Source: Tissierellia bacterium (lineage in GTDB: Bacteria > Bacillota_A > Clostridia > Tissierellales > Peptoniphilaceae). From it: 64,000 nucleotides of DNA. Of this stretch, positions 1 to 8,695 are shown piece after piece; the stretch's first letter is position 1, and each line of letters opens with the position of its first letter. Where the stretch lies: the NCBI GenBank assembly GCA_030537695.1, contig JAUNVJ010000002.1:1126-65125 (forward strand), in the 5' to 3' direction. Position numbers and translations under genes: made by a program. The notes under the pieces are model-generated. The model worked only from the letters and a program-made list of their open reading frames with translations, was not told the DNA's origin and ran no database searches.

Positions 1-78
1 ATAAAAGCTATAACAAGAATATTCTCTTCGACGGGATTTTACCCCGCCAAAACCCATTGCAACCCTATATAAACAAAC

Positions 79-127
79 AAGGTTACAGAGGAATGGCTAT
101 TTTTCAAGCCTAACCCTCTATAACCTT
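79..127 (-). terminator. Probable terminator after tRNA-Trp
   Basis: Arms at 79-91 and 115-127 are complementary over 13 bp with one mismatch, and a short inner stem (95-98 with 107-110) nests inside. On the minus strand the stem is followed by a T-rich stretch, as expected for an intrinsic terminator ending the tRNA-Trp transcript. The T-run is interrupted by G, so strength is uncertain. Bases 1-78 hold nothing I can assign. Confidence 0.5.
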
Positions 128-136
128 ATCCAAACA

Positions 137-212
137 TGGCAGGGGTAGCAGGACTCGAACCCACGGCACCTGGTTTTGGAGACCAGTGTTCTACCAACTG
201 AACTATACCCCT
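137..212 (-). tRNA. tRNA-Trp (anticodon CCA)
   Basis: The minus strand folds into a full cloverleaf: a 7-bp acceptor stem AGGGGTA/TACCCCT, a D arm with AGTTGGTA, an anticodon stem CTGGT/ACCAG holding loop CTCCAAA with anticodon CCA, and a T arm with GGTTCGAGTCC. The discriminator base is G and the CCA tail is encoded (137-139). It has its own promoter at 231-259, so it is probably expressed independently of the upstream polA operon. In many Firmicutes tRNA-Trp precedes secE-nusG; that side lies outside the window. Confidence 0.97.
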
Positions 213-230
213 TAAAATCTTACAGATACT

Positions 231-259
231 AGTGTAACAAATTCTAATCCGAATGTAAA
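231..259 (-). promoter_or_regulatory. Sigma-A type promoter of tRNA-Trp
   Basis: On the minus strand TTTACA (254-259) and TACACT (231-236) are separated by exactly 17 bases, and the tRNA begins about 19 bases after the -10 box. No other promoter is needed for the tRNA. Confidence 0.7.
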
Positions 260-262
260 GCA

Positions 263-1024
263 TTACTTTTTATTTCTTGCTTTTAAATCGATGAAAGTGA
301 TTTGAACTGGATTCCAAAACCTTAAAAAGCCTTTTGAGCCCAGTCCGGAATCAATATGCAGATAGCCATCTCTACAGGGATAAAGCCCTTTACTATATTT
401 TGGAAAGAACTTAAATTGGTTGTCAATAATACCGCCCAAAAACGGTAGTCGTACTTGCCCGCCATGGGTATGCCCACTTAAGACCAAGTCAAAGGAATCT
501 TTCATACGATATAAATATTCATAAGGATCATGAACCAAAAAAATATGATAGGTTTCTTCTTCTCTCTTTTCAAATCCTCCCGGCAGGCTATAATCCTTTC
601 CATAGATCACAAGTTCCGAATTAAATTTCCGATATCCTTTTTTAATATGGATGGTCGAATATTTTTTTAAGATTGTTTCCAGTTGATTCCATCGAGGATT
701 ATCATATTCGTGATTACCTGTGACAAAATAAAGAGGAGAATTGAATCCGGCGAACAATTGATCCAATAGGGTAAAATCCCTCGTATGACGATATATTAAA
801 TCGCCAGTAATGAAGATAATATCAGGATGATAATTTTTTATCACCTGATGAAGTCTTTTTAAGGATATGCCAGAATTCATATGAAAGTCGGAAATTTGAA
901 CGAATCGATAATCTCTTGCAATCTTATCGCTTTTAATAGTTATTCGATGGATTCTAAAAATAGTATTTTCATAGATCATGTAGAGAGACAGAATCACAAA
1001 TACTATAAATACGGCTTTCATCAT
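263..1024 (-). CDS. Membrane-anchored calcineurin-like metallophosphoesterase (YkuE/YaeI type)
   Basis: The 253-residue protein has an N-terminal hydrophobic segment (about residues 3-18) and the full set of binuclear metallophosphoesterase motifs: DFH (D46, H48), GDLI (74-77), GNHE (103-106), H165 in VHDP, and GHTHGGQ (184-190). Relatives with this layout include the B. subtilis phosphodiesterase YkuE and the LpxG/YaeI pyrophosphatases, which act on phospholipid or nucleotide-lipid substrates at the membrane. The substrate here cannot be told from sequence. It starts 25 bases after the coaE stop and is probably the last gene of a polA-coaE operon. Two consecutive ATG codons (1024 and 1021) make the exact start ambiguous by one residue. 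Confidence 0.88.
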   Translation of the reverse strand: MMKAVFIVFVILSLYMIYENTIFRIHRITIKSDKIARDYRFVQISDFHMNSGISLKRLHQVIKNYHPDIIFITGDLIYRHTRDFTLLDQLFAGFNSPLYFVTGNHEYDNPRWNQLETILKKYSTIHIKKGYRKFNSELVIYGKDYSLPGGFEKREEETYHIFLVHDPYEYLYRMKDSFDLVLSGHTHGGQVRLPFLGGIIDNQFKFFPKYSKGLYPCRDGYLHIDSGLGSKGFLRFWNPVQITFIDLKARNKK

Positions 1025-1049
1025 CGTTTGTCCCCTAAAAAAGAGAAGA

Positions 1050-1664
1050 TCATAGAATCTCCTCTTTCAATCGACATAATTCATTGGAAATAGCTATTTC
1101 CAGATCCTTTTCTGTGCGGGAGTTATCGAAAATCACAGTGGCATATTTTTTCTTGTCTTCTATATCTATTTGAGAATTTATTTTAGATAGAGCATAGTCC
1201 TTCGATATCTGATCACGTTTTATCAATCGTTGTAATTGGAGTTCTACAGGAATATAGATCAGCCAAATTTCGTCAAATTTCAGTCCATAATTTTTATTTT
1301 CCACCAAATTTTCAATTAAAAGAGGAATGTCCAAGAAAATAATCTCTTCACAGGAGGTGTCAATCTCCTTTTGAATCATTTGATAGACCTTTGGATGAAC
1401 GATCTTTGATAATTTTTCCTTTTCCGATTCCGATTGAAATATAATTCTGCCCAGTTTTTCTCGACTTAGTTTTTTACCGTTAAAGATGGTGGAACCAAAA
1501 GTGGATCGTAATTTTTCCAATACATTGTCTTGTTCTAATACCATATGAGCAAGATGATCAGCATCTAAAACTTGATATCCCTTCTTTTGTAAATAATTAG
1601 TAGCAACGGATTTTCCCGTTGCAATAGAACCGGTAATTCCAATAATATATTTATTTCGTTTCAT
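1050..1664 (-). CDS. coaE: Dephospho-CoA kinase
   Basis: This 204-residue P-loop kinase phosphorylates dephospho-CoA at the 3'-hydroxyl, the last step of CoA synthesis. The Walker A loop is GSIATGKS (residues 12-19), a slight variant of the usual GGIGSGKS. The DADHLAH motif at about 34-40 supplies the catalytic Asp, and the LID-type segment IPVELQLQRLIKRD follows around residue 160. Length is normal for the family. Its start overlaps the end of polA by 14 bases, so the two are translationally coupled. CoaD and CoaBC, earlier enzymes of the pathway, are encoded elsewhere in this window. Confidence 0.95.
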   Translation of the reverse strand: MKRNKYIIGITGSIATGKSVATNYLQKKGYQVLDADHLAHMVLEQDNVLEKLRSTFGSTIFNGKKLSREKLGRIIFQSESEKEKLSKIVHPKVYQMIQKEIDTSCEEIIFLDIPLLIENLVENKNYGLKFDEIWLIYIPVELQLQRLIKRDQISKDYALSKINSQIDIEDKKKYATVIFDNSRTEKDLEIAISNELCRLKEEIL

Positions 1665-4299
1665 AAAGACTTTTTCCTGTATTCATGTCTATACGAAAAG
1701 GAACTTCCATATCGATGGTGGATTCCATCAATTCTCTCATGAGCTTTTTCACTTCTTCCACTTCTTCAGTTGGTGCATCCACCACTAATTCATCATGGAT
1801 TTGAATGATTAACTTTGATTTTAAATTCCGTTTTTTTAATTCACGATAGACATTGACCATGGCTATTTTAATAATATCTGCAGCAGATCCTTGGATGGGC
1901 GTATTTAACGCCACCCTCTCTCCAAAAGACCGAATATTATAATTTTTTGCTTGTAGTTCCGGGATATAACGACGTCTATGAAGAATTGTCTCCACATAAC
2001 CTTGTCGTTTTCCTCTTTCTATTTCTTCTTCCATATAATTCTTAATTCCTTCAAAATGATTAAGGTAGTTTTGTATATAGGATGCAGCTTCTTTTCTTGG
2101 AATATTTAAATTTTGAGACAAACCATAATCGGAAATTCCATAGACAATTCCAAAATTTACAGCTTTTGCTTGGGATCGCAATTCTGAAGTTACTTCCTCA
2201 TAGGGAATATGAAATACTTCTGACGCCGTCTTCCGGTGAATATCCAATTGATCCTTAAAGGCTTGCAACATATTTTCATCTTTAGAAAGATTGGCTAAAA
2301 CCCGTAATTCTATTTGAGAATAATCGGCATCAATTAATAAAGAACCTTTCGAAGATAATAATGCCTTTCGAATCAGACGACCTTCTTCGGTACGAATCGG
2401 AATATTTTGTAAATTCGGTTCTGTGGAAGAAATCCGTCCGGTAGACGTTACCGTTTGATTAAAATGAGAATGTATCCTACCGGTATGGGGATTGATCACA
2501 GCTTTTAAACCGTCAATATAAGTGCTTTTTAATTTTGTCAGTTTCCGATATTCTAAAATATTATCGATAATGGGACCTTTTCCCTTCAGTTTCTCTAAAA
2601 CGTCTGCTGAAGTAGAATATCCGGTTTTTGTCCTTTTAATCACGGGATAATCCAATTTTTCAAAAAGAATCAAACCTAATTGTTTGGGTGAATTAATATT
2701 AAATTTTTCGCCTGCTTCTTCAAAAATTTCCTCTTCTAATTTTAAATTTTTCTGATCGATATCTTTGCCAATTTCATCTAATACTGATACTTCCGTTTCA
2801 ATACCAACCAATTCCATATTGGCCAAAACTTCTGTCAAAGGAAGTTCAATTTCCAAATAGAGTCTTTCCATCTCCTGCTCTTTAATCTTTTCCATTTGGA
2901 TTGGATATAGACGGTAGACTGTATTTAAAACAAAGGAAAGGTATTTAAAAAGTTCTTCTTTTGGTAAATCGGAATAATTTTTCTTCTTCGCCCCTTTGCC
3001 CAAAAGAGTTTCTTCATCTTTATAACCCTTGGAAAAATAAGTATTGCTTAAATGATCGATATCATAATCGGATTGGGTGGCATTTAAGATATATTCTGCA
3101 ATTTTAGAATCATGTACATAATGTTTTGTATCAATGTCATAAAATTGCAAAGTAATAAAGTCTTCCTTTAAATTATGACCCAATTTTTCTATGGTTTCAT
3201 CTTCAAAAATCTCCTTTAAATTTTGTAATATCTCTGGAGTCCAAGAAAAAATAGTCGTTTTTTCAGTTTTTATCTTGATGGCTAAATATAGAGGTTCATA
3301 ACCTTCATATACTTTTCCATCGCTTATGATTTTAAATGCAAAGGATTTTTCTTCTTTGATTTTTTTTAAAAGATGAGAAATTTCCATGGTTTCATAGGCC
3401 ATTAAATTCTCGTCGATATCTTCAAATTCTACTTTTTGATACTCTTGGGGAAGTCTTTCCAATAGAGAATTAAATTCAAATTTCCGATAAATCTTACTCA
3501 ATGATTCATAGTCATAGGATTCTTTTTTAAGTTGATCAATAGAAGTATCCAGTGAAACATTAGTGACAATTGTACCTAGCTTTTTACTCATAAATGCTTG
3601 AGTTTTGTATTCTGTCAAATTTTCTTTTAATTTTTTTCCGGAAACTTCGTCCAGGTGATCGTAAAGATTTTCCATGGTTTTAAACTGTTTTACCAGTTTC
3701 AACCCTGTTTTTTCGCCCACGCCTGGAACACCGGGGATATTATCAGAATTATCTCCCATCAATCCTTTTAAATCTATAAATTGTTTCGGTTCAATGTCGT
3801 ATTCTTCTTTAATATTTTCAACGGATATAATGTCCATATCCGTAATCCCTTTTCGAGTCAATAATACTTTCGTATTGTCGTCTACTAATTGAAAATAATC
3901 TTTATCACCGGTTAACAAATAGCTTTTGATTCCCTGTTCTGAAGCTGCTTTCGATAAAGTTCCTGCAATATCATCCGCTTCATAGATGGGAGACTCCAAT
4001 ACCTTGATATTCATATATTTTAAAATTTCACGAATATAGGGAAATTGTTGTTCCAATTCATTTGGTGTTTTTTGTCTTGTTCCTTTATAATCTTCATACA
4101 GATCGTTTCGAAAAGTCTTTCCTTTCATGTCAAAACAAACCACCAAATGGTCCGGATCGATTTTTTCTATGGCATTTTCCAACATCATTACAAAACCGTA
4201 AATAGCATTCGTATAGATCCCTTTTTTGGTCTTTAATAATGGAAGAGCATAAAAAGCCCTAAAAAATAAAGAACTTCCATCTATAATTAAAAATTTCAT
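1651..4299 (-). CDS. polA: DNA polymerase I
   Basis: The 882-residue protein has three parts. Residues 1 to about 290 form a 5'-3' nuclease (DDIAGTL, TGDKDYFQLV, then a helix-hairpin-helix with GVPGVGEKTG). About 310-470 is a degenerate 3'-5' exonuclease domain. About 480-882 is the polymerase, with motif A DYSQIELR (from D659), motif B RSQAKAVNFGIVYG (about 708-721) and motif C HDE (835-837). The proofreading DxE motif I is missing: the equivalent stretch reads FAFKIISDG. Loss of proofreading is common in Firmicutes PolA. The enzyme fills gaps in repair and removes RNA primers. It leads an operon with coaE. Confidence 0.96.
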   Translation of the reverse strand: MKFLIIDGSSLFFRAFYALPLLKTKKGIYTNAIYGFVMMLENAIEKIDPDHLVVCFDMKGKTFRNDLYEDYKGTRQKTPNELEQQFPYIREILKYMNIKVLESPIYEADDIAGTLSKAASEQGIKSYLLTGDKDYFQLVDDNTKVLLTRKGITDMDIISVENIKEEYDIEPKQFIDLKGLMGDNSDNIPGVPGVGEKTGLKLVKQFKTMENLYDHLDEVSGKKLKENLTEYKTQAFMSKKLGTIVTNVSLDTSIDQLKKESYDYESLSKIYRKFEFNSLLERLPQEYQKVEFEDIDENLMAYETMEISHLLKKIKEEKSFAFKIISDGKVYEGYEPLYLAIKIKTEKTTIFSWTPEILQNLKEIFEDETIEKLGHNLKEDFITLQFYDIDTKHYVHDSKIAEYILNATQSDYDIDHLSNTYFSKGYKDEETLLGKGAKKKNYSDLPKEELFKYLSFVLNTVYRLYPIQMEKIKEQEMERLYLEIELPLTEVLANMELVGIETEVSVLDEIGKDIDQKNLKLEEEIFEEAGEKFNINSPKQLGLILFEKLDYPVIKRTKTGYSTSADVLEKLKGKGPIIDNILEYRKLTKLKSTYIDGLKAVINPHTGRIHSHFNQTVTSTGRISSTEPNLQNIPIRTEEGRLIRKALLSSKGSLLIDADYSQIELRVLANLSKDENMLQAFKDQLDIHRKTASEVFHIPYEEVTSELRSQAKAVNFGIVYGISDYGLSQNLNIPRKEAASYIQNYLNHFEGIKNYMEEEIERGKRQGYVETILHRRRYIPELQAKNYNIRSFGERVALNTPIQGSAADIIKIAMVNVYRELKKRNLKSKLIIQIHDELVVDAPTEEVEEVKKLMRELMESTIDMEVPFRIDMNTGKSLYETK

Positions 4300-4386
4300 T
4301 CTTTCACTTCCTTTTTAATCATTATAACATATTCAAGAACTCTTTCAGAATTATAAGAAAAACTAAAATATTTCTTCCAGAAAGGA

Positions 4387-4415
4387 TTGACAAAAAAATC
4401 AAATCATGTTAATAT
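4387..4415 (+). promoter_or_regulatory. Strong sigma-A promoter of tRNA-His
   Basis: Consensus TTGACA (4387-4392), a 17-base spacer and TAATAT (4410-4415), with the tRNA beginning about 19 bases downstream. This near-perfect match is typical of stable RNA promoters. Confidence 0.85.
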
Positions 4416-4433
4416 ATGATATGTTATGACCGT

Positions 4434-4511
4434 GGTGGGTATGGCCTAGTTGGTTAAGGCGCAAGATTGTGGTCCTTGAGATCGTGGGTTCAAATCCCAC
4501 TATCCACCCCA
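4434..4511 (+). tRNA. tRNA-His (anticodon GTG)
   Basis: Cloverleaf with acceptor stem GTGGGTA/TATCCAC plus the extra 5' G(-1) at 4434 opposite C73, the identity mark of tRNA-His. The D arm is GCCT...AGGC, the anticodon loop is TTGTGGT and the T arm is GTGGGTTCAAATCCCAC. CCA is encoded at 4509-4511. The innermost anticodon-stem pair is A-C rather than a Watson-Crick pair (stem CAAGA/CCTTG). Confidence 0.96.
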
Positions 4512-4516
4512 TAATA

Positions 4517-4543
4517 AAAAGAACGGATCTCCGTTCTTTTTTT
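4517..4543 (+). terminator. Terminator of tRNA-His
   Basis: Stem AAAGAACGG/CCGTTCTTT with a 4-base loop followed by a T-run, starting a few bases after the tRNA 3' end. Confidence 0.88.
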
Positions 4544-4599
4544 ATTGAGATCATTTAAATTTTCCACCTTAGTTTTAACGTATTCAAATAAGTAAATTG

Positions 4600-4634
4600 A
4601 AAAAAGCAGTTTGTAAAAAAACAAACTGCTTTTT
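4600..4634 (-). terminator. Terminator of the CuAO-N-like gene
   Basis: Perfect 14-bp stem (4600-4613 with 4621-4634), A-rich on one side and T-rich on the other, lying just after the stop of the minus-strand gene at 4642. It could work in both directions. Confidence 0.85.
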
Positions 4635-4641
4635 CTTATTT

Positions 4642-5526
4642 CTATTGTAGAAGATCCCATATAAAACGTAAGTCTTTTTCATTTACGTGAGATACGCCAT
4701 GATCAATATCAAAAGAACGTATTTTTTCATTCTTATTCTTTATCACACCATCCGTATTCAATCGAATTTGTTGACCCTGATAACTTAAAATGATCTCTCG
4801 CAAATCATTCTTCCACTGAACGTCAACACCCATATATTCCAACATAAGTCGGAGAGGATATACCTCTTCTTCACCTTTTTGTATCTTATGATGGGACAAA
4901 AATTCATCCGTTAAGCCTCCCTCTTCAAGCCTCGTATCTTTCCATATCCATATTTTATCAGGATTGGTTTGAGGGGGTAAGGATCTGGTAGAAATGCTGT
5001 AAAGTACAATTAACTCTTCATTGACAAGATCTTCCTTATCTTTGCGCTCTCCGTCTAAAGTCGAAATTTGAGTGTTTTCAAAGCCTGTCAAGACCAATCG
5101 GTTTTTTGCACCTACGAAGCCATCGTCATATAGATCCATATCCACATTATATTTCATGCCAGGATGAATAGCAATTAGTTGAGGTGCTGCTTGAGGTGGC
5201 ATAGACTGTAAAAAAATCGTGTCATTGCGAATAAATATCACCAGTTTTTGTCCTATTTCAAAATGATCCACCTCTGTAAAATCACCAGTATTTAAGTCTA
5301 ATATATTTTTTCCTTTGGTCAATACAACCAATTTAAAGTCATCGTCACCTTGTACTAGAATATTTCCATTTTGATAGACTTCTTCCACCTTCACTTGATG
5401 TCTTTGATACGCTTTTAATTCCAAAGAGTCTTCCGGCATCGTTTCCGCAAATATCGCTTTTGGAAAACTCCATACTCCCATTAAAAAAAGCATTGCTATT
5501 GATAGCCCGGTAATTGATTTTCTCAT
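4642..5526 (-). CDS. Secreted protein with C-terminal copper-amine-oxidase-N-like domain
   Basis: I do not recognise a specific function. The chosen start is the ATG at 5526, because an AAAGGATG ribosome binding site lies in front of it; an in-frame ATG six codons earlier is part of that site. The 294-residue product begins MRKS, followed by a hydrophobic segment and FAE, a clear signal peptide. The middle is beta-rich without recognisable motifs. The C-terminal third (YPLRLMLEYMGVDVQW, then IILSYQGQQIRLNTDG) resembles the copper amine oxidase N-terminal domain (PF07833), common in Clostridia cell-surface proteins and not evidence of oxidase activity. It is a single-gene unit with its own terminator and a palindrome in its promoter region. 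Confidence 0.7.
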   Translation of the reverse strand: MRKSITGLSIAMLFLMGVWSFPKAIFAETMPEDSLELKAYQRHQVKVEEVYQNGNILVQGDDDFKLVVLTKGKNILDLNTGDFTEVDHFEIGQKLVIFIRNDTIFLQSMPPQAAPQLIAIHPGMKYNVDMDLYDDGFVGAKNRLVLTGFENTQISTLDGERKDKEDLVNEELIVLYSISTRSLPPQTNPDKIWIWKDTRLEEGGLTDEFLSHHKIQKGEEEVYPLRLMLEYMGVDVQWKNDLREIILSYQGQQIRLNTDGVIKNKNEKIRSFDIDHGVSHVNEKDLRFIWDLLQ

Positions 5527-5597
5527 GTTATACATCCTTTCCATTTATTTGTCTCTCTTCATCTTTTACATAATAATATATAGGAATACCCTAAATT

Positions 5598-5618
5598 ATT
5601 ATATCAAATCCATTTGAT
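5598..5618 (-). promoter_or_regulatory. Possible -10 box with overlapping palindrome
   Basis: On the minus strand TATAAT occupies 5598-5603, and a perfect 7-2-7 palindrome ATCAAATCCATTTGAT (5603-5618) lies immediately upstream, where the promoter spacer would be. That is a typical position for a repressor operator. The -35 box is weak (TATCTG), so the promoter is inferred. Confidence 0.4.
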
Positions 5619-5891
5619 TTCAGATAGTGTCCTAAGTAATTGAAATATAATTGAAATATCGTACTCATATCAATGAAAAAGTCTCAATCCAATTTAATGC
5701 CATCCATTTTTAAAAAAAGAATAGTCTTTAAAGCTCTGCCAAGACTTTTTTTAATCTTTTCTCAAGATTTTTTGCGATAGTTGATGTTTAAGGGAAGTTC
5801 GATCTTTATAATAATTTACCGTCCATCATCTGATAGTTAGACTCTAAAAGAGTATCAATATCTTAGCAAAAAAAGACTACCATTATAGATT

Positions 5892-5925
5892 AAAAAAGAC
5901 GGTATCTGGAGATACCATCTTTTTT
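5892..5925 (-). terminator. Terminator of the citS-citDEF operon
   Basis: Stem GATGGTATC/GATACCGTC with a 4-base loop and a run of six T on the minus strand, 18 bases after the citF stop. It closes the citrate lyase operon. Confidence 0.9.
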
Positions 5926-5942
5926 ACTATCTATTGAATGAT

Positions 5943-7496
5943 TTATTCATCTTTTGCTTTTCGGATGACGTCAATAATCGTTCCGTCTCGATATTCAACG
6001 ACTCCTACAATGTCATCGGTAAAGGGAACTTTTTCCGGTGTGCCTGTTAATTGTTCAGCGATTTCTTTTAATTCTTCAATCGTCTTTAATTCCAATCCGG
6101 CAGCTTCGAACTTTTCTATTAAATCTTTCCGCAAAGGATTGACAGCAATTCCCTGTTCCGTACAAATTACGTCTACCGCTTCTCCGGGCGTACAGACGGT
6201 GGTCACTTGATCCATAATAATGGGATTTCTAGCCCGAATTAATGGAGCTAAAATTAAGCTCATCTTCGCGCCAACGGCAGTATCCTGATGTCCACCCACA
6301 GCCTGTGCAATGGTTCCGTCAGACTGTGTCATAACATTGACATTGAAATTCGTGTCTACTTCCAAAGCTCCCAATAATACGAAGTCAAGAGCATTTACAG
6401 CTGGAGACGGTAGATTGGGATTTGCATAGGTGCTAGCGGATATTTCAAAATGTTTCGGATTTTTTCCAATGGATTCCACGGCGGTCAAATCAAATGATTG
6501 GGTGTCAAAAATTCCATTGATTAAATCTTCTTCCAATAGATCTACCATATAAGCCGTAATTCCACCTAGTGCAAGGGAACCACGAATATCACGACGAATC
6601 ATTTCTTCTTTTAACAGTTTTGCAACTGCTAAGGTTGATCCGGCTGCCCCCGTTTGGAAAGAAAAACCTTCTTTAAAATAACCGGAAGCTAAAATAGCTT
6701 TTACAGCATTTTGTGCAATCAAAAGATCTTTTGGGTTGTCATTAAAGCGAATAGCTCCTGAAACAATACCTTTAGGATCTCCAATGGCATCAGTAACAAC
6801 GACATAGTCAACATATTCTTGTCCAATGGATGCAGGTAAATTGGGAAAATCGACCAAATTATCCGTAATAGCAATCACACAGTCCGCATATTGAGCATCT
6901 GCCATGGCATATCCTAAAGCACCACATGCGGATTTACCACTATGTCCATTGATATTTCCCAATTTGTCACAGCTGGGTGCTCCTAGAAAAGCAACGTCAA
7001 TATGCAATTCTCCATCTTCAATGGCTCTCGCTCTGCCTCCATGGGAGCGAATAATAACCGGTTTCTTTAAAATACCTTTCGAAATTTCAGTTCCTAAAGG
7101 ATCTCGTAAACCGGAAGATTGTATTCCAGTAATGACTCCTGATTTTATATGATCGATTATCTTACCATGACATGCGGATAAAGAGCTAGGTGCCAAAGTT
7201 AAATCTTTAAAACCCATTTCTGCTAATTTATCAACTACTGCATTAACAAGATAATCTCCATTTCTAAAATGATGATGGAAAGAGATTGTCATTCCATCTT
7301 TCAAACCGGATTTTTTGATAGCCTCTTCTAAACTGTCTACCAGTTTATCTTCCCCGGGTTTTCCCACACGAATTTTAGGACTGGCTTTTCTCTTGTCGAC
7401 TTTATGTTGTCCGACTCCTTCAAAAGGTTGTAATTCTCCAATCCCTTCAAGATATTCCGGAATCTTTCGTCCAACTGCATTGATTTTATAGTTCAC
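5943..7496 (-). CDS. citF: Citrate lyase alpha subunit (citrate:acetyl-ACP transferase)
   Basis: The alpha subunit exchanges the acetyl group on the gamma-subunit carrier for citrate, making citryl-ACP and releasing acetate. The 517-residue length and sequence fit CitF throughout: the opening NAVGRKIPEYLEGIGEL, the middle FQTGAAGSTLAVAKLLKEEM, and GGHQDTAVGAKMSLILAPL towards the C-terminus. It acts in the cytoplasm as part of the alpha-beta-gamma complex. It overlaps the end of citE by 11 bases and is the last gene of citS-citD-citE-citF, followed by a strong terminator. Confidence 0.96.
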   Translation of the reverse strand: MNYKINAVGRKIPEYLEGIGELQPFEGVGQHKVDKRKASPKIRVGKPGEDKLVDSLEEAIKKSGLKDGMTISFHHHFRNGDYLVNAVVDKLAEMGFKDLTLAPSSLSACHGKIIDHIKSGVITGIQSSGLRDPLGTEISKGILKKPVIIRSHGGRARAIEDGELHIDVAFLGAPSCDKLGNINGHSGKSACGALGYAMADAQYADCVIAITDNLVDFPNLPASIGQEYVDYVVVTDAIGDPKGIVSGAIRFNDNPKDLLIAQNAVKAILASGYFKEGFSFQTGAAGSTLAVAKLLKEEMIRRDIRGSLALGGITAYMVDLLEEDLINGIFDTQSFDLTAVESIGKNPKHFEISASTYANPNLPSPAVNALDFVLLGALEVDTNFNVNVMTQSDGTIAQAVGGHQDTAVGAKMSLILAPLIRARNPIIMDQVTTVCTPGEAVDVICTEQGIAVNPLRKDLIEKFEAAGLELKTIEELKEIAEQLTGTPEKVPFTDDIVGVVEYRDGTIIDVIRKAKDE

Positions 7497-8385
7497 GAAT
7501 ATCTTCCTCCTTTAACAATCCGCTGGCCACTGCCAAATCAAGGGTACGCTGTGCTCTGACAATAATCGGTGCATCTACCATCTTTCCGTCAACGGAAATC
7601 ACACCACTTCCCTTTCGCTCAGCCTCCCTAGCTCCTTGAATAATATGCATGGAAGATTCAATTTCTTTTTGTGTCGGTGCATAAATACCATTGACGACAG
7701 CTACTTGTTTGGGGTGAATGACAGATTTTCCGTCAAAACCTAAATCTTTGATAAATTGAACTTCTTTTTTAAAGCCTTCCATATCATCCAAATTAGAAAA
7801 CACCGTATCAAAGCAAGCAATGCCAGCATTTCTTGCAGCTAATACAATTTGAGAACGAGCTGCAAAAAGCTCCCAACCATGTTTAGATCTTGTGGTTTTT
7901 AAATTGGTCACATAATCTTCCGCACCTAGTGCAATACCCATCATACGAGGAGATGCAAGGGCAATTTCTTTCGCATTTAAAACACCACTGGCCGATTCGA
8001 TTGCCGCCATCATAAGCGTTTCCCCTTCACGACCGATCTCTTTTTCCACTCGAGTAATAATTCGGTCTACATCAATAATATCTTGGGCAGAGTCGGTTTT
8101 TGGCAAACGAACGACTTGGACACCGGCACGAACTACTGCTTCAATATCATTTTCACCAAAGGGAGTGTCTAATCCGTTAATTCGAACCACTGTTTCCGTC
8201 TCACCATAATCTACCGTTTTTAAAGCATGGGCAACCAAGAAGCGAGCTGCATCTTTTTGATTAATGCTGACGGCATCCTCTAAATCAATCATGATGGAGT
8301 CAGGACCATAGATATGAGCATCAGCAAGCATACTCGGATTATTTCCTGGGAGAAACATCATCGTTCTTCTCAATCTATCTTTCAT
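7486..8385 (-). CDS. citE: Citrate lyase beta subunit (citryl-ACP lyase)
   Basis: CitE cleaves citryl-ACP into oxaloacetate and acetyl-ACP. The 299-residue protein is a TIM-barrel of the HpcH/HpaI-CitE family. The start RRTMMFLPGNNPSM and the acidic motif DLEDAVS are typical, AIESASGVLNAKEIA and LGAEDYVTNL supply the Mg-binding carboxylates, and GFDGKSVIHPKQV lies near the C-terminus. Its start overlaps the citD stop by 4 bases and its end overlaps citF, so the three subunits are translationally coupled. Confidence 0.96.
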   Translation of the reverse strand: MKDRLRRTMMFLPGNNPSMLADAHIYGPDSIMIDLEDAVSINQKDAARFLVAHALKTVDYGETETVVRINGLDTPFGENDIEAVVRAGVQVVRLPKTDSAQDIIDVDRIITRVEKEIGREGETLMMAAIESASGVLNAKEIALASPRMMGIALGAEDYVTNLKTTRSKHGWELFAARSQIVLAARNAGIACFDTVFSNLDDMEGFKKEVQFIKDLGFDGKSVIHPKQVAVVNGIYAPTQKEIESSMHIIQGAREAERKGSGVISVDGKMVDAPIIVRAQRTLDLAVASGLLKEEDIREL

Positions 8386-8675
8386 ATCAGCTCACCCCAA
8401 TCATAGTCTTCAACTTCGCTTGCTCTAAAAACAGCAGCTTTAACTCTTGATTCAATTACAAAGTCAAGAGCTCCCTTGTCAACAGCTTTAACATTGGCAT
8501 TATCGACCTGTAATTGTTTTAAAGTTTCTTCAATTACATGGATCATTTGTGATCCGAACTGTTTTTTTATAGGGCTGTCTAAATCAATTTTGATGCCTTC
8601 TTTGCCAGGCTCAACTGTAATCAAAATATCATTGGATTCTACAGTTCCTGCCATGGCAGTTTTCTTTAGTTCCAT
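8382..8675 (-). CDS. citD: Citrate lyase gamma subunit (acyl carrier protein)
   Basis: This 97-residue carrier holds the phosphoribosyl-dephospho-CoA prosthetic group that carries acetyl and citryl groups. The ATG at 8675 was chosen because AAGGAGG sits 6 bases before it; an upstream in-frame ATG lacks such a site. With this start the attachment serine in MAGTVESNDIL is Ser14, the same number as in characterised CitD proteins. The prosthetic group is attached by CitX (17972-18511), and acetylation is by CitC (18513-19514). The CoA precursor is made by CitG, which is not in the window. Confidence 0.95.
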   Translation of the reverse strand: MELKKTAMAGTVESNDILITVEPGKEGIKIDLDSPIKKQFGSQMIHVIEETLKQLQVDNANVKAVDKGALDFVIESRVKAAVFRASEVEDYDWGELI

Positions 8676-8695
8676 GAAATCCTCCTTCACATCTA

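Larger units (their letters stand above)
5527..5942. other. Gene-free stretch between the CuAO-N-like gene and citF
   Basis: About 415 bases without a convincing gene. It holds the citF terminator (5892-5925), a palindrome and possible -10 box for the gene at 5526 (5598-5618) and two direct copies of ATTGAAATAT 11 bases apart (5639-5648, 5650-5659). The remaining AT-rich sequence has many stops in all frames. Confidence 0.6.

Noticed and set aside
1..72. Open frame on the plus strand running in from the window edge
   Set aside because: Only about 23 codons are visible and they do not resemble a known protein end; the region is more likely spacer beyond tRNA-Trp.
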